Counted from the stretch's first letter, positions 44,615-54,800 are shown. The stretch is DNA of 64,000 bases from Staphylococcus ratti (GCF_020883535.1 NZ_CP086654.1:2170001-2234000), one strand, 5' to 3'. Notes: generated from the letters alone by a model not told the origin. A program made the numbers and translations.

Positions 44615-45292
44615 TTACTCCACCAACTCATCTTCATTTGAAGCTTCAATGTCTGGCACTTTGAGTTCACCACTAAGTGTTCTTACATATAATGCGTAAT
44701 TAAAGAAAGATCTTACTAATAGGCCGTCTATTCCAATAATAAATAGAGCAGATAACCAAATAAACATATTCTCATCGCCAGCTCTTGGCGCTGTGAAATT
44801 AAGATAAATTAAGACTCCAAAGCTTCCTAGCTTTAATAAAACGGCTATCATATTCAACCATCTTTTAGCGCTTTTTACCGCAATATGGAACTCATTAAGT
44901 GAAAATATCACTAAACCCAACAATGACATGAAAATAGCGACCTGCATTTCTAGCCAATAACTTATTACATTCCAATGCATATATGCATTCCCTATTACGT
45001 ATCCTGCTGAGATTGCCACCAATTGTATATATCCTACAAACACATTAACTACTAAATATCTTAATGCTGAAGATTTATCAACTTTTATATTATTAAAACT
45101 ATCTTGTTTCATAATAACTAAGCATGAAACAAACCATATTGCCAGTACAATGTAAATAATGATAGGTACTTCTGCCCATGCTTGCGTTGCTATAAGTCCT
45201 AAACCATTTAAAAAAATAATAAATATCATTAAAAATATTACGAATGGCTTCAGATACGACTTTTTTAAATTTGTAATATACGTTTCTAGCAT
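44615..45292 (-). CDS. Membrane paralogue B, candidate T7SS toxin immunity protein
   Basis: A 225-residue, six-helix membrane protein, with the same blocks as paralogues A and C: MLETYITNLKKSY, EVPIIIYIVLAIWFVSC, NEFHIAVKSAKRWLNM and PRAGDEN. Its tail (SGELKVPDIEASNEDELVE) is almost that of paralogue C, while paralogue A has lost it. The exterior loop reads GNAYMHWNVI, differing from both others. The ORF could begin at the GTG at 45301, but the ATG at 45292 gives the shared start; the ribosome site is weak. Role inferred only from context. Confidence 0.75.
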   Translation of the reverse strand: MLETYITNLKKSYLKPFVIFLMIFIIFLNGLGLIATQAWAEVPIIIYIVLAIWFVSCLVIMKQDSFNNIKVDKSSALRYLVVNVFVGYIQLVAISAGYVIGNAYMHWNVISYWLEMQVAIFMSLLGLVIFSLNEFHIAVKSAKRWLNMIAVLLKLGSFGVLIYLNFTAPRAGDENMFIWLSALFIIGIDGLLVRSFFNYALYVRTLSGELKVPDIEASNEDELVE

Positions 45293-45310
45293 ATATACCA
45301 CACTGCTTTC

Positions 45311-45895
45311 TTACATAGTGATAGTATTTATAAAAATATAGATAGTTACTACAAGAGGTACTATCGTCTTAAATAGAAATACACCATACTTTATTTTTCG
45401 ATATACATCTAAAATCAACCAAATGATAATGATAATAAGTCCTATAAATACAAAAAGTGGATTCATCGAAGTTAAATCTTCTTGAAGTTCAGGGTGCATG
45501 TGAATATGTGTTAAACCCATTAATAAGATAGCGATAATAAAATAGTATATCGCTCGAATTCGTGCTGTACGTAAATCTAATTCTTGAGTTTCTAATTGTT
45601 CTTCATCTGGATTATTGTCTTTTTCAACCATATATTTTAATAAACTTGGTTTTATCCAAAATGTTTTAATTGCGAAATACATATACACAAATGACCCAAA
45701 GTAAGTAAACATAAGATAATTATGCAAATCGTTTAACTCTAGATACCCACCTATAAAATAAAAAATGATGAATGCAACGATAATTCCTAAATCAATAATT
45801 AAACTTAATAAAGGTAACCCGTCAACTTTAAAATAACTCGTAGTGAAAACGGCATAAAAAACAACAAATAAACCAATCAATACAATATATATCAT
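45311..45895 (-). CDS. Hypothetical membrane protein, ess downstream region (194 aa)
   Basis: A 194-residue protein with about six hydrophobic segments (residues 2-20, 28-50, 60-76, 112-130, 145-163, 172-192) and an acidic loop NNPDEEQLETQELD near 92-105. I do not recognise the family and see no clear similarity to the three paralogues. The start has AGGAG eight bases upstream. It lies between membrane paralogue B and the repeat at 45.95 kb. It may be an additional immunity protein; this is only suggested by place. Confidence 0.68.
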   Translation of the reverse strand: MIYIVLIGLFVVFYAVFTTSYFKVDGLPLLSLIIDLGIIVAFIIFYFIGGYLELNDLHNYLMFTYFGSFVYMYFAIKTFWIKPSLLKYMVEKDNNPDEEQLETQELDLRTARIRAIYYFIIAILLMGLTHIHMHPELQEDLTSMNPLFVFIGLIIIIIWLILDVYRKIKYGVFLFKTIVPLVVTIYIFINTITM

Positions 45896-45949
45896 AATAT
45901 TTCTCCTGAATTATATTTATCACGTTATAGTTTCATTTCAAAAATTAGA

Positions 45950-46087
45950 GTAGGACAGAAATCAATTAGATTTCATCGTCCCACCCCAAAGGATGGCTAG
46001 TATTGAAAAACATGAAAATTTCCTTTCAATTTGGACTACTTATATGCTTTTTCAATTTCTCGTATGTAGTAAACGGCTAGCCATTCC
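45950..46087. repeat. Degenerate copy of the intergenic repeat inside the ess module
   Basis: One stem GTAGGACAGAAATC / GATTTCATCGTCCCAC, then arms GGATGGCTAG and CTAGCCATTCC that enclose the unit. The two arms differ by one base insertion. It has the same orientation as the 29.1 kb array but has drifted further. Confidence 0.75.
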
Positions 46088-46099
46088 TATGTCTAAGTA

Positions 46100-46312
46100 T
46101 TACATCATTCGTAAAGTCATATAAAGGGTAAGCGCTACTACAACAATAGCTACGATAATTGAGATTTTTAACAATTTGGCACCTTTTTCAGGATCGTACG
46201 CTTTATATTTAATACTACAAATAATACTTCCAATCGCAAAAAGTGGCGTAATTACTGTAAGTACAATAAATACCCATGCCCAAGTTTTTAAAGCATTACC
46301 GTTTTTTTCCAT
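46100..46312 (-). CDS. Small two-helix membrane protein (70 aa)
   Basis: A 70-residue protein with two transmembrane helices (residues about 10-32 and 47-67) and a short basic loop (KYKAYDPEKGAKLLK) between them. The start ATG has AAGGAG eight bases before. No family is recognised. It is 28 bases after the stop of the DUF5085-like gene and in the same direction, so it is likely in the operon. Confidence 0.68.
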   Translation of the reverse strand: MEKNGNALKTWAWVFIVLTVITPLFAIGSIICSIKYKAYDPEKGAKLLKISIIVAIVVVALTLYMTLRMM

Positions 46313-46340
46313 TATTTTTTCTCCTTATCTGTTGTTATTC

Positions 46341-46856
46341 TTATGGTGCATCATCACCAAATATGATGTTACCTTTTGATAGCGCATCATCGATTAACGA
46401 TTCATTTTCGTATACTTTGGCTTTTACATCTATCCATGCATAAGTGCCTTTATAATTTGTTTTTAGCGTATGATAATATGGAGAGACAAACGTGAGATTA
46501 TTTTCTTTAGCAAAAGTATTCATTTCTTCTAATAAGGCGATTTCATCTTCAATAAAATTATCCGAAGTAATTCTTCCATGTAATAGTTGATTTAACATAA
46601 AATAACTACGAAACCCTAGTTCTCCATCGGATTTAAAGCCTCTAGTAACTGGCATAAAGATATAGATATTCATACGCTTTTCTGCATCCACGTGTGTTAC
46701 CGAATAAGTTAAATCCCCTGCTGGTTCAGCTTCTCTATCTATACAACATTTAAGAAAATCCTGAAACAAAGCTTCTAAATCATTAACCGATACGTCCACA
46801 TAGGTTTTATACGCTACATTCTTTAACATTATTGAACTATAACTTGTTTTATTCAT
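46341..46856 (-). CDS. DUF5085-like soluble protein 2
   Basis: A 171-residue acidic protein without signal or membrane segments. It appears to share a fold with the upstream gene: a segment PAGDLTYSVTHVDAEKRMNIYIFMPV resembles PTGPIIFKRETVGLGEIQYTAYLALNQP there, and SPYYHTLKTNYKGTYAWIDVKAKV resembles QPYYHVMIDYPGGKVFEIHAEI. From memory such proteins (DUF5085) sit next to LXG genes in Firmicutes, so a cargo-related role is likely; the family name is from memory and unverified. It overlaps the upstream gene by eight bases. Confidence 0.65.
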   Translation of the reverse strand: MNKTSYSSIMLKNVAYKTYVDVSVNDLEALFQDFLKCCIDREAEPAGDLTYSVTHVDAEKRMNIYIFMPVTRGFKSDGELGFRSYFMLNQLLHGRITSDNFIEDEIALLEEMNTFAKENNLTFVSPYYHTLKTNYKGTYAWIDVKAKVYENESLIDDALSKGNIIFGDDAP

Positions 46857-47304
46857 CGTCCAAGTCCTCTATTGATGCAATTTCTGCATGAATTTCAAAT
46901 ACTTTACCTCCTGGATAATCAATCATGACATGATAGTATGGTTGATTCACAAGATGAAAACCATGTTCTTCAGAAAAGAATTCAATTTTCTTATAAACAA
47001 AATCAAATTCCTCTTCTTCAAAACAACGTTCTGAAATCGTAGGTGCAACTTCAAGCATATCTACATATTCAATATTGAATTCAGGTATATCATTAATCGG
47101 TTGGTTCAATGCAAGATATGCTGTGTACTGAATTTCACCCAAACCTACCGTCTCTCTTTTAAAAATAATCGGTCCTGTTGGATAAACATCCTCATCCATA
47201 AAGAATGCATTTACAGTATCTAACCCTTCTAACCAATCGCCGTCTTCATCCATTTCAAAGGTGATTTTTGCGCAATGTGGCATTACTAGCATTCCTACAT
47301 CCAT
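46849..47304 (-). CDS. DUF5085-like soluble protein 1
   Basis: A 151-residue acidic, cytosolic protein, paralogous to the next gene (see the matching blocks there). It begins at an ATG that shares its A with the stop of paralogue C (TAATG), and a GGTG site lies just before. Between the immunity-like gene and the small membrane protein, it looks like part of one cargo operon. Function unknown; a GyrI-like ligand domain or a chaperone would both fit the size. Confidence 0.65.
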   Translation of the reverse strand: MDVGMLVMPHCAKITFEMDEDGDWLEGLDTVNAFFMDEDVYPTGPIIFKRETVGLGEIQYTAYLALNQPINDIPEFNIEYVDMLEVAPTISERCFEEEEFDFVYKKIEFFSEEHGFHLVNQPYYHVMIDYPGGKVFEIHAEIASIEDLDDE

Positions 47305-47990
47305 TACGCTTCACCTTTTTCCAACTCATCTTCATTTGAAGCTTCAATGTCTGGCGCTTTGAGTTCACCACTAAGTGTTCTTACATATAATGCATAATTA
47401 AAGAAAGATCTTACTAGTAGAGCGTCTATGCAAATAATAAGTATAACAAGCGTCCAAATAAACAAATTCTCATCACCAGCTCTTGGTAACGTGAAATTAA
47501 GATAAATCAAGATACCAAAACTACCCAACTTTAATAAAATAGCTATCATATTTAGCCATCTTTTAGCGCTTTTTACTGCGATATGGAACTCATTAAGCGA
47601 AAAGATGATTAAACCTAAAAGTGACATGAAAATGGCAACCTGCATTTCTAGCCAATGGCTTAATACGTTCCAATGCGTATGCGCACTCCATATCACATAT
47701 CCTGCTGAGAGTGCCACCACTTGTATATACCCTACAAATACATTGACTACTAAATATCTTAACGCTGAAGGTTCATCAACTTTTATATTATTAAAACTGT
47801 CTTGTTTTATAATAACTAAGCATGAAACAAACCATATTGCCAGTACAATGTAAATAATGATAGGTACTTTTGCCCACGCTTGTGTTCCCATGAGGGCCAA
47901 TCCATTTAAAGAAATAATATAAATCATTAAAAATATTACGAACGGTTTCATATAAGACTTTTTTAAATTTGTAATATACGTTTCTAACAT
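47304..47990 (-). CDS. Membrane paralogue C, candidate cognate immunity protein of the LXG toxin
   Basis: A 228-residue, six-helix membrane protein whose start lies 10 bases after the LXG stop, the usual place of a cognate immunity gene. It keeps the shared blocks but differs at residues 18-37 and in the exterior loop, where it reads WSAHTHWNVLSHW instead of GNAYLYWDVLSYW. GAGGTG lies five bases before the start. A polytopic membrane protein is what one expects against a membrane-inserting toxin, as known for TspA/TsaI and TelE/TipE. I infer the pairing; the family is unknown to me. Confidence 0.75.
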   Translation of the reverse strand: MLETYITNLKKSYMKPFVIFLMIYIISLNGLALMGTQAWAKVPIIIYIVLAIWFVSCLVIIKQDSFNNIKVDEPSALRYLVVNVFVGYIQVVALSAGYVIWSAHTHWNVLSHWLEMQVAIFMSLLGLIIFSLNEFHIAVKSAKRWLNMIAILLKLGSFGILIYLNFTLPRAGDENLFIWTLVILIICIDALLVRSFFNYALYVRTLSGELKAPDIEASNEDELEKGEA

Positions 47991-48000
47991 TATTGCACCT

Positions 48001-49674
48001 CTAATTAAAAATTGTTTTTAGTCCTTTCGATGCTAAATTCCATCCCGATTTAAAAGTATTCACTTGGGCATCAATACTTTTATTAATACCTTCTTTGGCT
48101 AACTCTGTTGCGGATTTATCAAAACCTGGAAGCTTAGCCTCCATGGCTACTCCAACCAAAATGCCTGCTCCAGCGCCTAAAAGTGTTCCCACAACAGGTA
48201 TCGGTATGGCGGTTCCTATTGCGGCTCCTGCAGCAGCACTCGCACCTATAGCACCTAGGTCCACACCCATACCTACTAGCTTTTCCTGAGTGGATTTTTC
48301 ATCTAAATTATCCGTAATTGCTGCTGCCACACCTAGCGGTTTGAGTACTTTCCCTCCTAGTTTCATGGAGAGTTGGAATTTCCCTAAAATGTTTTTCGAT
48401 GAGAAATCGCCTTTCAATCCTTTTACGCCTTCTCCAAGATAATTCTTTACGTTTGTAAGTGGCGTTTTATTAAATTTTAGGTTTTCTTTTTTTAGAATAT
48501 GATCTCTAAAGTTTTGCGAAGAAAATGTATTTTTAAATTCTGTCGAAGCTGCTTTTTTCATTTCTGCAGTATCAAAAAATTTCCTTGAATCGCCAAACTT
48601 ATATTGGAAGTTTTTATCTTTCAACTCATTTTTTAAGAGTTCGGAACTTTTACTTTTATAATTTTGGACATTCGTCATCCAATTAACAAGATTACCTTTT
48701 TTAAAAGGATTATTTTTTACAAATTCTCCGGAACTTTTTAACAAATTCTTAAGTTTAATATTATCTGCATCTGTATGCATAAACAAGGCCATTTTTTGTA
48801 ATTGTTTATGAGACATACTATCTATTAATTTATCAACGTTTCTTACACTCATAAACTTATTGTAGCCAGCAATTACGTCTCCATTACCTATTGCTTTCAA
48901 AGCCAATAATTCTCGTCCAGCTTGTTTGAATGCTTTTACGGCCTTTCTAGATTTAGATGGTACCCTATTCATATAATCACTATTTTTTTCTAGAAATTCT
49001 TGAAATTTGACGAGTTCTTCTCTTGTTTTATGGTGTAGTATGGCACGTTCTATCTTTTTAGAAGTACTCTTTATTGTCGAACGATTGGCCGGCAAGCCTT
49101 TTTTAACGTACGATGTTAAGCCTTTAAGTTCTGTAATAGCATTATTGGTAATGTCACCATCAATCGAATTCAGCGCATCAAAATCTTCCAACTTCTCAAG
49201 TGTGGTGTTGATATAGTCTTTAAAAGTATTTTTATCATTTATTAAATTTTCATAGCTTATCTTTTTAGCTGTCGTTAACCCTCCCGCATATTCAATATTA
49301 ACATTGGCATACTCAACACTTTCTTTCATACTGGCAACTTTTTTAATGATATCGGTTTTATATTTTTCTATTTCATCTTCAACCAATATTGCTTCTTCGT
49401 GGTTATCTACGGATTCACTGAATTTATTAATGGATTTCGAGATATCTTGGACAAAATTTTGGTTTGTATTCTTAAACTTTTCAATTGTTTGATTGTGAAA
49501 CGTATTTGTGTAATCTTTGATGTTTGTTGCGGTAGCCCCTTCAAATTGCTTTGTTTCTATCAATTTAGACATACTACCTTTTAAAGACTCTAAATCACTG
49601 TTCGTTTTACTCAATTCTTTCGTAATTGCATCTTTCATATTATGAACTTCTCTCATATCTACCTTGACGCTCAT
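48001..49674 (-). CDS. LXG-domain T7SS substrate, candidate membrane-active toxin
   Basis: A 557-residue protein. Residues 1 to about 200 resemble an LXG domain: helical, with the F-x-G-x-x-A and H-N-Q-T-I-E-K-F pattern near residues 43-65. The middle is lysine-rich and helical. Residues about 440-520 are glycine- and alanine-rich and hydrophobic, with glycine-zipper motifs (GASAAAGAAIGTAIPIPVVG, GAGAGILVGVAM). This resembles the pore-forming tails of TspA and TelE. No nuclease, NADase or lipase motif is visible. The start has GGGGGTGG four bases upstream. Downstream lie membrane proteins that fit as immunity proteins. Confidence 0.8.
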   Translation of the reverse strand: MSVKVDMREVHNMKDAITKELSKTNSDLESLKGSMSKLIETKQFEGATATNIKDYTNTFHNQTIEKFKNTNQNFVQDISKSINKFSESVDNHEEAILVEDEIEKYKTDIIKKVASMKESVEYANVNIEYAGGLTTAKKISYENLINDKNTFKDYINTTLEKLEDFDALNSIDGDITNNAITELKGLTSYVKKGLPANRSTIKSTSKKIERAILHHKTREELVKFQEFLEKNSDYMNRVPSKSRKAVKAFKQAGRELLALKAIGNGDVIAGYNKFMSVRNVDKLIDSMSHKQLQKMALFMHTDADNIKLKNLLKSSGEFVKNNPFKKGNLVNWMTNVQNYKSKSSELLKNELKDKNFQYKFGDSRKFFDTAEMKKAASTEFKNTFSSQNFRDHILKKENLKFNKTPLTNVKNYLGEGVKGLKGDFSSKNILGKFQLSMKLGGKVLKPLGVAAAITDNLDEKSTQEKLVGMGVDLGAIGASAAAGAAIGTAIPIPVVGTLLGAGAGILVGVAMEAKLPGFDKSATELAKEGINKSIDAQVNTFKSGWNLASKGLKTIFN

Positions 49675-49685
49675 TTTTCCACCCC

Positions 49686-50081
49686 CTATACTAACGCTGA
49701 TTCTAACGTTGCAATTATACCGCTTACCATTGTCCTTTCAGCATTGGCTACTTGAATTTCAAATTTTTTATTCATAATATCTTCTTCTAATCGATCTATT
49801 GCGTCTTGAAATTTTTTATCAATTTCTTCAGCGGTTTTCTCTAAGTCTTCACGATGTTTATCACTTTTATTTTTCGTTTGTCCCTTCCAATGGCTTGTCG
49901 ATATTTCTGTTTTATTACAATCATCCATAGTTGTTTTAAAATCTTTATGATGTTCTTGTACCTTTTCCAAAACCCATTCTAAAGTACTTAAATCCTTTTT
50001 TAATTTATTAATTTTACCATCTAAAGTACCTAAAAGGGTTTTTTTCAACGACAATTGTCCGAGAATGTCAGCTTTTCCCAT
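49686..50081 (-). CDS. LXG accessory protein, WXG100-like (YwqH/Lap type)
   Basis: A 131-residue helical protein with a W-K-G turn (residue about 65) flanked by coiled-coil helices. It lies 11 bases upstream of the LXG gene. The layout is like YwqH/DUF5082 or LapA-type proteins, which bind the LXG domain and guide it to the secretion channel. Family identity is inferred from size, helices and place rather than from a diagnostic motif. The start ATG follows GGGGTG at short spacing. Confidence 0.7.
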   Translation of the reverse strand: MGKADILGQLSLKKTLLGTLDGKINKLKKDLSTLEWVLEKVQEHHKDFKTTMDDCNKTEISTSHWKGQTKNKSDKHREDLEKTAEEIDKKFQDAIDRLEEDIMNKKFEIQVANAERTMVSGIIATLESALV

Positions 50082-50091
50082 CCTTTCACCC

Positions 50092-50367
50092 CTAATCTAG
50101 CTTGTTAATTTGATTGGCATTATCTTGGTCATTTTTTACAATAGCTTGCACTGCCCCCAACATCGCCTCTGCATCTTGTGTGACAATACTTTTATAGTTA
50201 TCAAAAGCTGCCTTATAGTTTGTAAACATATCCTTATATTCTGTAAATGTAATCAAGTTTGTTTTACTTAAATTCACTTCACTATCAGAAACAGTCAAAC
50301 TGTTGGCTTTTGTTTTCATATTATTAATTAACGCTGTGACGTCTGTCTCGCCCAACTTTATTACCAT
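50092..50367 (-). CDS. LXG accessory protein, small helical (YwqI/Lap type)
   Basis: A 91-residue helical protein, MVIKLGETDVTALINNMKTK at the start, with a central turn where a WXG100 protein has its loop. It corresponds in size and order to YwqI/DUF5344 or LapA1. Start at the ATG at 50367, with GGAG eight bases before it; that site lies in the last codons of essC (stop at 50373), so translation is coupled. It may take the place of EsxB as partner, which is inference. Confidence 0.7.
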   Translation of the reverse strand: MVIKLGETDVTALINNMKTKANSLTVSDSEVNLSKTNLITFTEYKDMFTNYKAAFDNYKSIVTQDAEAMLGAVQAIVKNDQDNANQINKLD

Positions 50368-50372
50368 ATGCT

Positions 50373-53300
50373 TCACTCCATTAGCATTAGTTTTTGATAC
50401 TCTTGATTTTTCACTAAATAACTTTCTTTTGATTTAAGTTCAGGTTCTCCATATTGGTTTTTCACAGGTAAAAACTCTTGCTCGGAAATTTTGTGACTTA
50501 TAATAGCTTGGTTAACAATACGTGTCATCATTTTGCTTTGTTTATCAAAAGCACCGATAGTATCTGTGTATAAACCACTTGCGATAATGATGATGTTATA
50601 AGTAGGTGCTTCATTAAACAGTCGACGAATTTCATCCTCTGTAACTCCAGTAGACTGAACGAAACGTTTAATATTGTTAATAAATACAACCTTTTTATCT
50701 TCGCTCGAGCGTTGTCCGGATTTTCTGGCCTCGATTTCTTGATTAAATCCACTACGAATCATAGCCAAATCGGATGCACTAGAATAATAAGATGTCACTT
50801 TATTAGAGAATTTTTCCATATTTTCGTCTGCATCTACTAAAATAACGGTTTCTTGCTTTTTATATAGCTCTAAATAATCAATGATTAATTCGTTTAAATA
50901 ATCTTGTTCAATAGGCTTAATCGCCGTCACGATACTTGGCATATTTAAATCTAAGCTTACAAGTTTGACATTTTCAAAATCCAATCCTAATGGAATTTGA
51001 TGTGATTTCGTTACAATATCTTCTAAATTATATGCTTTTTCTAATTCTGTACGCAATACTTTTTCAGGCATCATTGGAATGCCTTCTGGTGTCTCACCTA
51101 CAAAGTTTTCTTTCATCACTGCAATTTCATTTTGAATTTGATCGTTATAAGACAGATCGTCTTCAGGTTTAAATGGCATTGCGATTTGGAATTGCGTCGT
51201 ATTATCATCGTTAATCACTGCGCGTCCTTTAACATCTTTCACGCCCTTTTTATACGAACCAATAACGTTGGTAATCTCACTGTTCTCAAAAAGATATAGT
51301 GCGATTTTAGTTTTAATGTTCGTGTAGATAGGAGTACGAATACTGCTCGTATTAGAACCTGTTAATACAAGGTAAATACCTAAGGCAAGACCTTCACGTG
51401 TCAATTTCATCATCATTGCTTCAAAGCTTTCTTGATATGCTGTTTCTTTAATCGTGTCATAGTTGTCAATCATGATAAATATGTTTGGTACCGTGTTGCC
51501 TGTGTACTGATGATACTGATCAATGTTGACGACACGATGCTCACTTAATAGCTTTTTACGTTCACTAATCGCTTCATGAATACGTTTAAGTGCTTTTTCG
51601 ATTTTTTGTTCTTGATCTGCCGTAAAGTAATCTGCTACATGTGGCACATCTACCATAGGCATTAGGCCGTTCGTCCCAAAGTCAAATAAATACATGTGCG
51701 CTTGGTCTGGTCGATAGTGACGTGCAATATCGAAAATAACATTGTGTAAAAATGTCGAACGTCCATACCCTGGGCTACCAATTACTGCAACATGACCTGC
51801 TTGATTTAATTTAAGTTCTAGTGGCCCTTGATATTGGTCTTCTGGAACATCTTTTAACCCAAGTGTGAGCGTGACAGGTTTTAACGTTTCTGACCATAGT
51901 TGCTGGAATGCGGTCTCTGTTAGCTCACTCTGATAGACATTGCTAGGTAGCGGCGGAAGCCAAGGTCGTTTGACACGCGGTACTTTTAAAGTATCTGTGA
52001 CATCTTGCAAATGGCGAATGACCGCTTCGAGCTCTGTCTCATTTGATGTAGCCACCACTTCTTCTAATCCACTCAAATCTTTATTAATCGCTTCGAGCTG
52101 TCCATAGTCATTAATCAAATAAACGGTTTGATCTTCTGATTCAGCGTGCGCTCCTGTTTGATCATAAGTGCCACCACTATAAGCTGATTGGAACAATTCA
52201 TAGATTTCATTATTACCAACCTGTAGGTAGGCACGGCCTGGTAATGTAATGTCCGCAGCATCCGGTGTTTTTAAAATTTCATTACTGTCTTGCTTGTCTT
52301 GTACTTTCAACGCCAATTTAAATTTGGAGTTCGACCAAATTTGATCGTCTACGACCCCGGATGGTTTTTGTGTAGCAAGAATCAAATGTATGCCGAGTGA
52401 ACGACCGATACGCGCCGTAGAAACTAACTCTTTCATAAACTCTGGTTGTTCCGATTTCAATTCCGCAAACTCATCCGAAATAATGAATAAATGTGGCATG
52501 GGGTCCTTTGCGATACCTTCTTTAAATAGTTTGTGATAATGATTAATATGATTGACATCATGCTCACCAAACAAACGTTGACGTCGTCGAAGTTCGGCTT
52601 TAATTGATGTCAATGCACGCATGGCTTCATCTCCATCAAGGTTCGTAATCGTCCCTACAAGATGCGCTAAATCTTTAAATAAGTTCGCCATACCTCCACC
52701 TTTGTAGTCGATAAGTAAAAATGCGACTTCATGTGGATGAAAGTTAACTGCCAAAGATAAGATATAAGATTGAATAATTTCAGACTTACCTGAACCGGTC
52801 GTCCCTGCAACTAGCCCGTGCGGACCATGTGCTTTCTCGTGTAAGTTCAAATATAAAATATCATCTTTCCCTCTTACCCCTAGTGGTACTGCCATTGTTT
52901 TGTAAGTTTCGTTTTCACGCCAACGTTTTTGAACGTTAAGTTCTTCTACAGCTTCCACTTGATACATTTGTAAAAATGTAATGCTTTCAGGAATAGCATT
53001 TTTCATTTGTTCGACGTGATTTAAATTAGCTAAGCGACGTGCAATATACCCTTTATCAACACCATTCGACGCAACCGGTGTGAATGGAATTTGGACGAGC
53101 TCACCTTTTTTCATCAACAATTCGCCTTCATTTGCACTCTTAATGTCAACAATCGTTTTAACATGTTCCGGAAGACTTTCCACGACATCTTCTACAAAAA
53201 TAAGCGAAATACCATAAGGCGTTAAATCTTGATTAATGTATTCTAAAATGACATGGTCTAATACCCGTGCCATATCGGTAATCACAAACACTAAATGTGG

Positions 53301-54800
53301 CGTAAACAAAGTTTGTTCCCCTTGTTGTTGCTCTCTAACAAGTTGCACGCGTGCTTTAATCATCGTATAAACAGACGTTAAAATTTGATCACGCGTACGT
53401 TGGTTATACACAAAGCTACGAATATTTTGTTGACGTAAATTCATATGCGGTAACCATCTCGTCCACTTAAACGACGGATACTCGTGCTCATCCATAACGA
53501 TTAAAAATTCAATTTCATGGTAACTATGGAACGTCGCAAGTTGTAATAATGTTTGTTCTAGTTGGGCAATAATATGGCGACGTTCTCCAACATAAGCTAC
53601 TGGACCATGAGTTAAGTCGTTAACTAATGGCGCTTGTTCAAGTTTTTGATAAAAATCATTCAACTTTTTAGCTTCATCAAATAGAAAATCTCGGCGTTGG
53701 TTAAATTCTTCTTCGTGGTAATCTACTTCGAAAGACTTTTCAATATCTGCAACACCTAAACGATAATGTAAGAAATCGTGATGATGTACGGTTTTTTCGT
53801 AAATTCTTGGCGCTTTTGCCTCTACAATCTCTTGAATTTCATGTAATGTTGGAAAATGAAAATTCAAACTAAAACGTTGTTGATTCATCGATTTATGAAT
53901 TTGGGAAGTCTTTTCTCTTAAATAGTTAAGATAGGTTTGTTCCCTTTCTTTAACCTCTTTTTTGTAGCGTTTACGTTCAGAAAAATAAGAGGTAATTCCG
54001 AATACAATCGTAACCAAACTCATTCCGATCATCATAATGATGTAAATGCCGATAGGACGCACTAAAAAGATAACAACTGTTAATGCGATCATCACTAGTG
54101 GTGGAATAATTGAGCGCCATATCGCCGTATTGTTCTTTTGTATAGGTTGTGGTGGTCGCTCAATTTTGATAGGTTCTTTTGGTTCACGATGAATAATGCG
54201 CGGCGAACGTTGATAGTCATGATAGTGTGGCTCTGAAGCATTTGGATATGCCACATCCATACGCATTAACTGGCTTTCAACGCGATGTTTCGTGATAAGA
54301 TGAAACCCTTCTTCTCTTAACTCAATCATCATGCCTTCTAAATAAAGATGGTCACCTATTTCGAGCTGATAAGGCCCTATCGTTTGAAGATCGTAATTGA
54401 TAAACAATTCGCTATCTGTGTCATACACGAGTTGTACGGATTGTGTTTCTTTAAAAGTATCTGCTCCTTTCACAATCAACGTATTTTGCATCTCAAGCAT
54501 ATATACATCATCGTAAGGGTTCGGACCTATCGTTATAATTGGTTCAGACTTATAGTAAAATGCGTGAATATCGTTATCTGTAAATAGCGTCATGTCAATT
54601 TGATTCAATGAAACATGTGATTGTAAAGGGTAGTCATTCGCATACCATGTCCCAGATTGGGTTTGCTTCAACACGATTTCTGATTGCATACCTTTAAAAG
54701 TAATGTTGGCATCGGGATGACTACTAATCGTATAGGTTTTCCGTGATTGTAAGTTGAGACATCTCAACTGATTATTGAATCGTATTATCAACTTATTCAT
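50373..54800 (-). CDS. essC: T7SS FtsK/SpoIIIE-type ATPase EssC
   Basis: A 1,475-residue membrane ATPase and motor of the ess system. Two N-terminal FHA-like domains (about 1-190) precede the conserved [10 protein letters not shown] stretch, two transmembrane helices near 230-275, and three ATPase domains. The first P-loop is GTTGSGKSE with K671; the second is [10 protein letters not shown] near 1010; the third is degenerate. The last ~220 residues are known to vary among strains and to match the cargo set; here they differ from what I recall for S. aureus EssC1. Gene 24 bases after essB. Confidence 0.95.
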   Translation of the reverse strand: MNKLIIRFNNQLRCLNLQSRKTYTISSHPDANITFKGMQSEIVLKQTQSGTWYANDYPLQSHVSLNQIDMTLFTDNDIHAFYYKSEPIITIGPNPYDDVYMLEMQNTLIVKGADTFKETQSVQLVYDTDSELFINYDLQTIGPYQLEIGDHLYLEGMMIELREEGFHLITKHRVESQLMRMDVAYPNASEPHYHDYQRSPRIIHREPKEPIKIERPPQPIQKNNTAIWRSIIPPLVMIALTVVIFLVRPIGIYIIMMIGMSLVTIVFGITSYFSERKRYKKEVKEREQTYLNYLREKTSQIHKSMNQQRFSLNFHFPTLHEIQEIVEAKAPRIYEKTVHHHDFLHYRLGVADIEKSFEVDYHEEEFNQRRDFLFDEAKKLNDFYQKLEQAPLVNDLTHGPVAYVGERRHIIAQLEQTLLQLATFHSYHEIEFLIVMDEHEYPSFKWTRWLPHMNLRQQNIRSFVYNQRTRDQILTSVYTMIKARVQLVREQQQGEQTLFTPHLVFVITDMARVLDHVILEYINQDLTPYGISLIFVEDVVESLPEHVKTIVDIKSANEGELLMKKGELVQIPFTPVASNGVDKGYIARRLANLNHVEQMKNAIPESITFLQMYQVEAVEELNVQKRWRENETYKTMAVPLGVRGKDDILYLNLHEKAHGPHGLVAGTTGSGKSEIIQSYILSLAVNFHPHEVAFLLIDYKGGGMANLFKDLAHLVGTITNLDGDEAMRALTSIKAELRRRQRLFGEHDVNHINHYHKLFKEGIAKDPMPHLFIISDEFAELKSEQPEFMKELVSTARIGRSLGIHLILATQKPSGVVDDQIWSNSKFKLALKVQDKQDSNEILKTPDAADITLPGRAYLQVGNNEIYELFQSAYSGGTYDQTGAHAESEDQTVYLINDYGQLEAINKDLSGLEEVVATSNETELEAVIRHLQDVTDTLKVPRVKRPWLPPLPSNVYQSELTETAFQQLWSETLKPVTLTLGLKDVPEDQYQGPLELKLNQAGHVAVIGSPGYGRSTFLHNVIFDIARHYRPDQAHMYLFDFGTNGLMPMVDVPHVADYFTADQEQKIEKALKRIHEAISERKKLLSEHRVVNIDQYHQYTGNTVPNIFIMIDNYDTIKETAYQESFEAMMMKLTREGLALGIYLVLTGSNTSSIRTPIYTNIKTKIALYLFENSEITNVIGSYKKGVKDVKGRAVINDDNTTQFQIAMPFKPEDDLSYNDQIQNEIAVMKENFVGETPEGIPMMPEKVLRTELEKAYNLEDIVTKSHQIPLGLDFENVKLVSLDLNMPSIVTAIKPIEQDYLNELIIDYLELYKKQETVILVDADENMEKFSNKVTSYYSSASDLAMIRSGFNQEIEARKSGQRSSEDKKVVFINNIKRFVQSTGVTEDEIRRLFNEAPTYNIIIIASGLYTDTIGAFDKQSKMMTRIVNQAIISHKISEQEFLPVKNQYGEPELKSKESYLVKNQEYQKLMLME

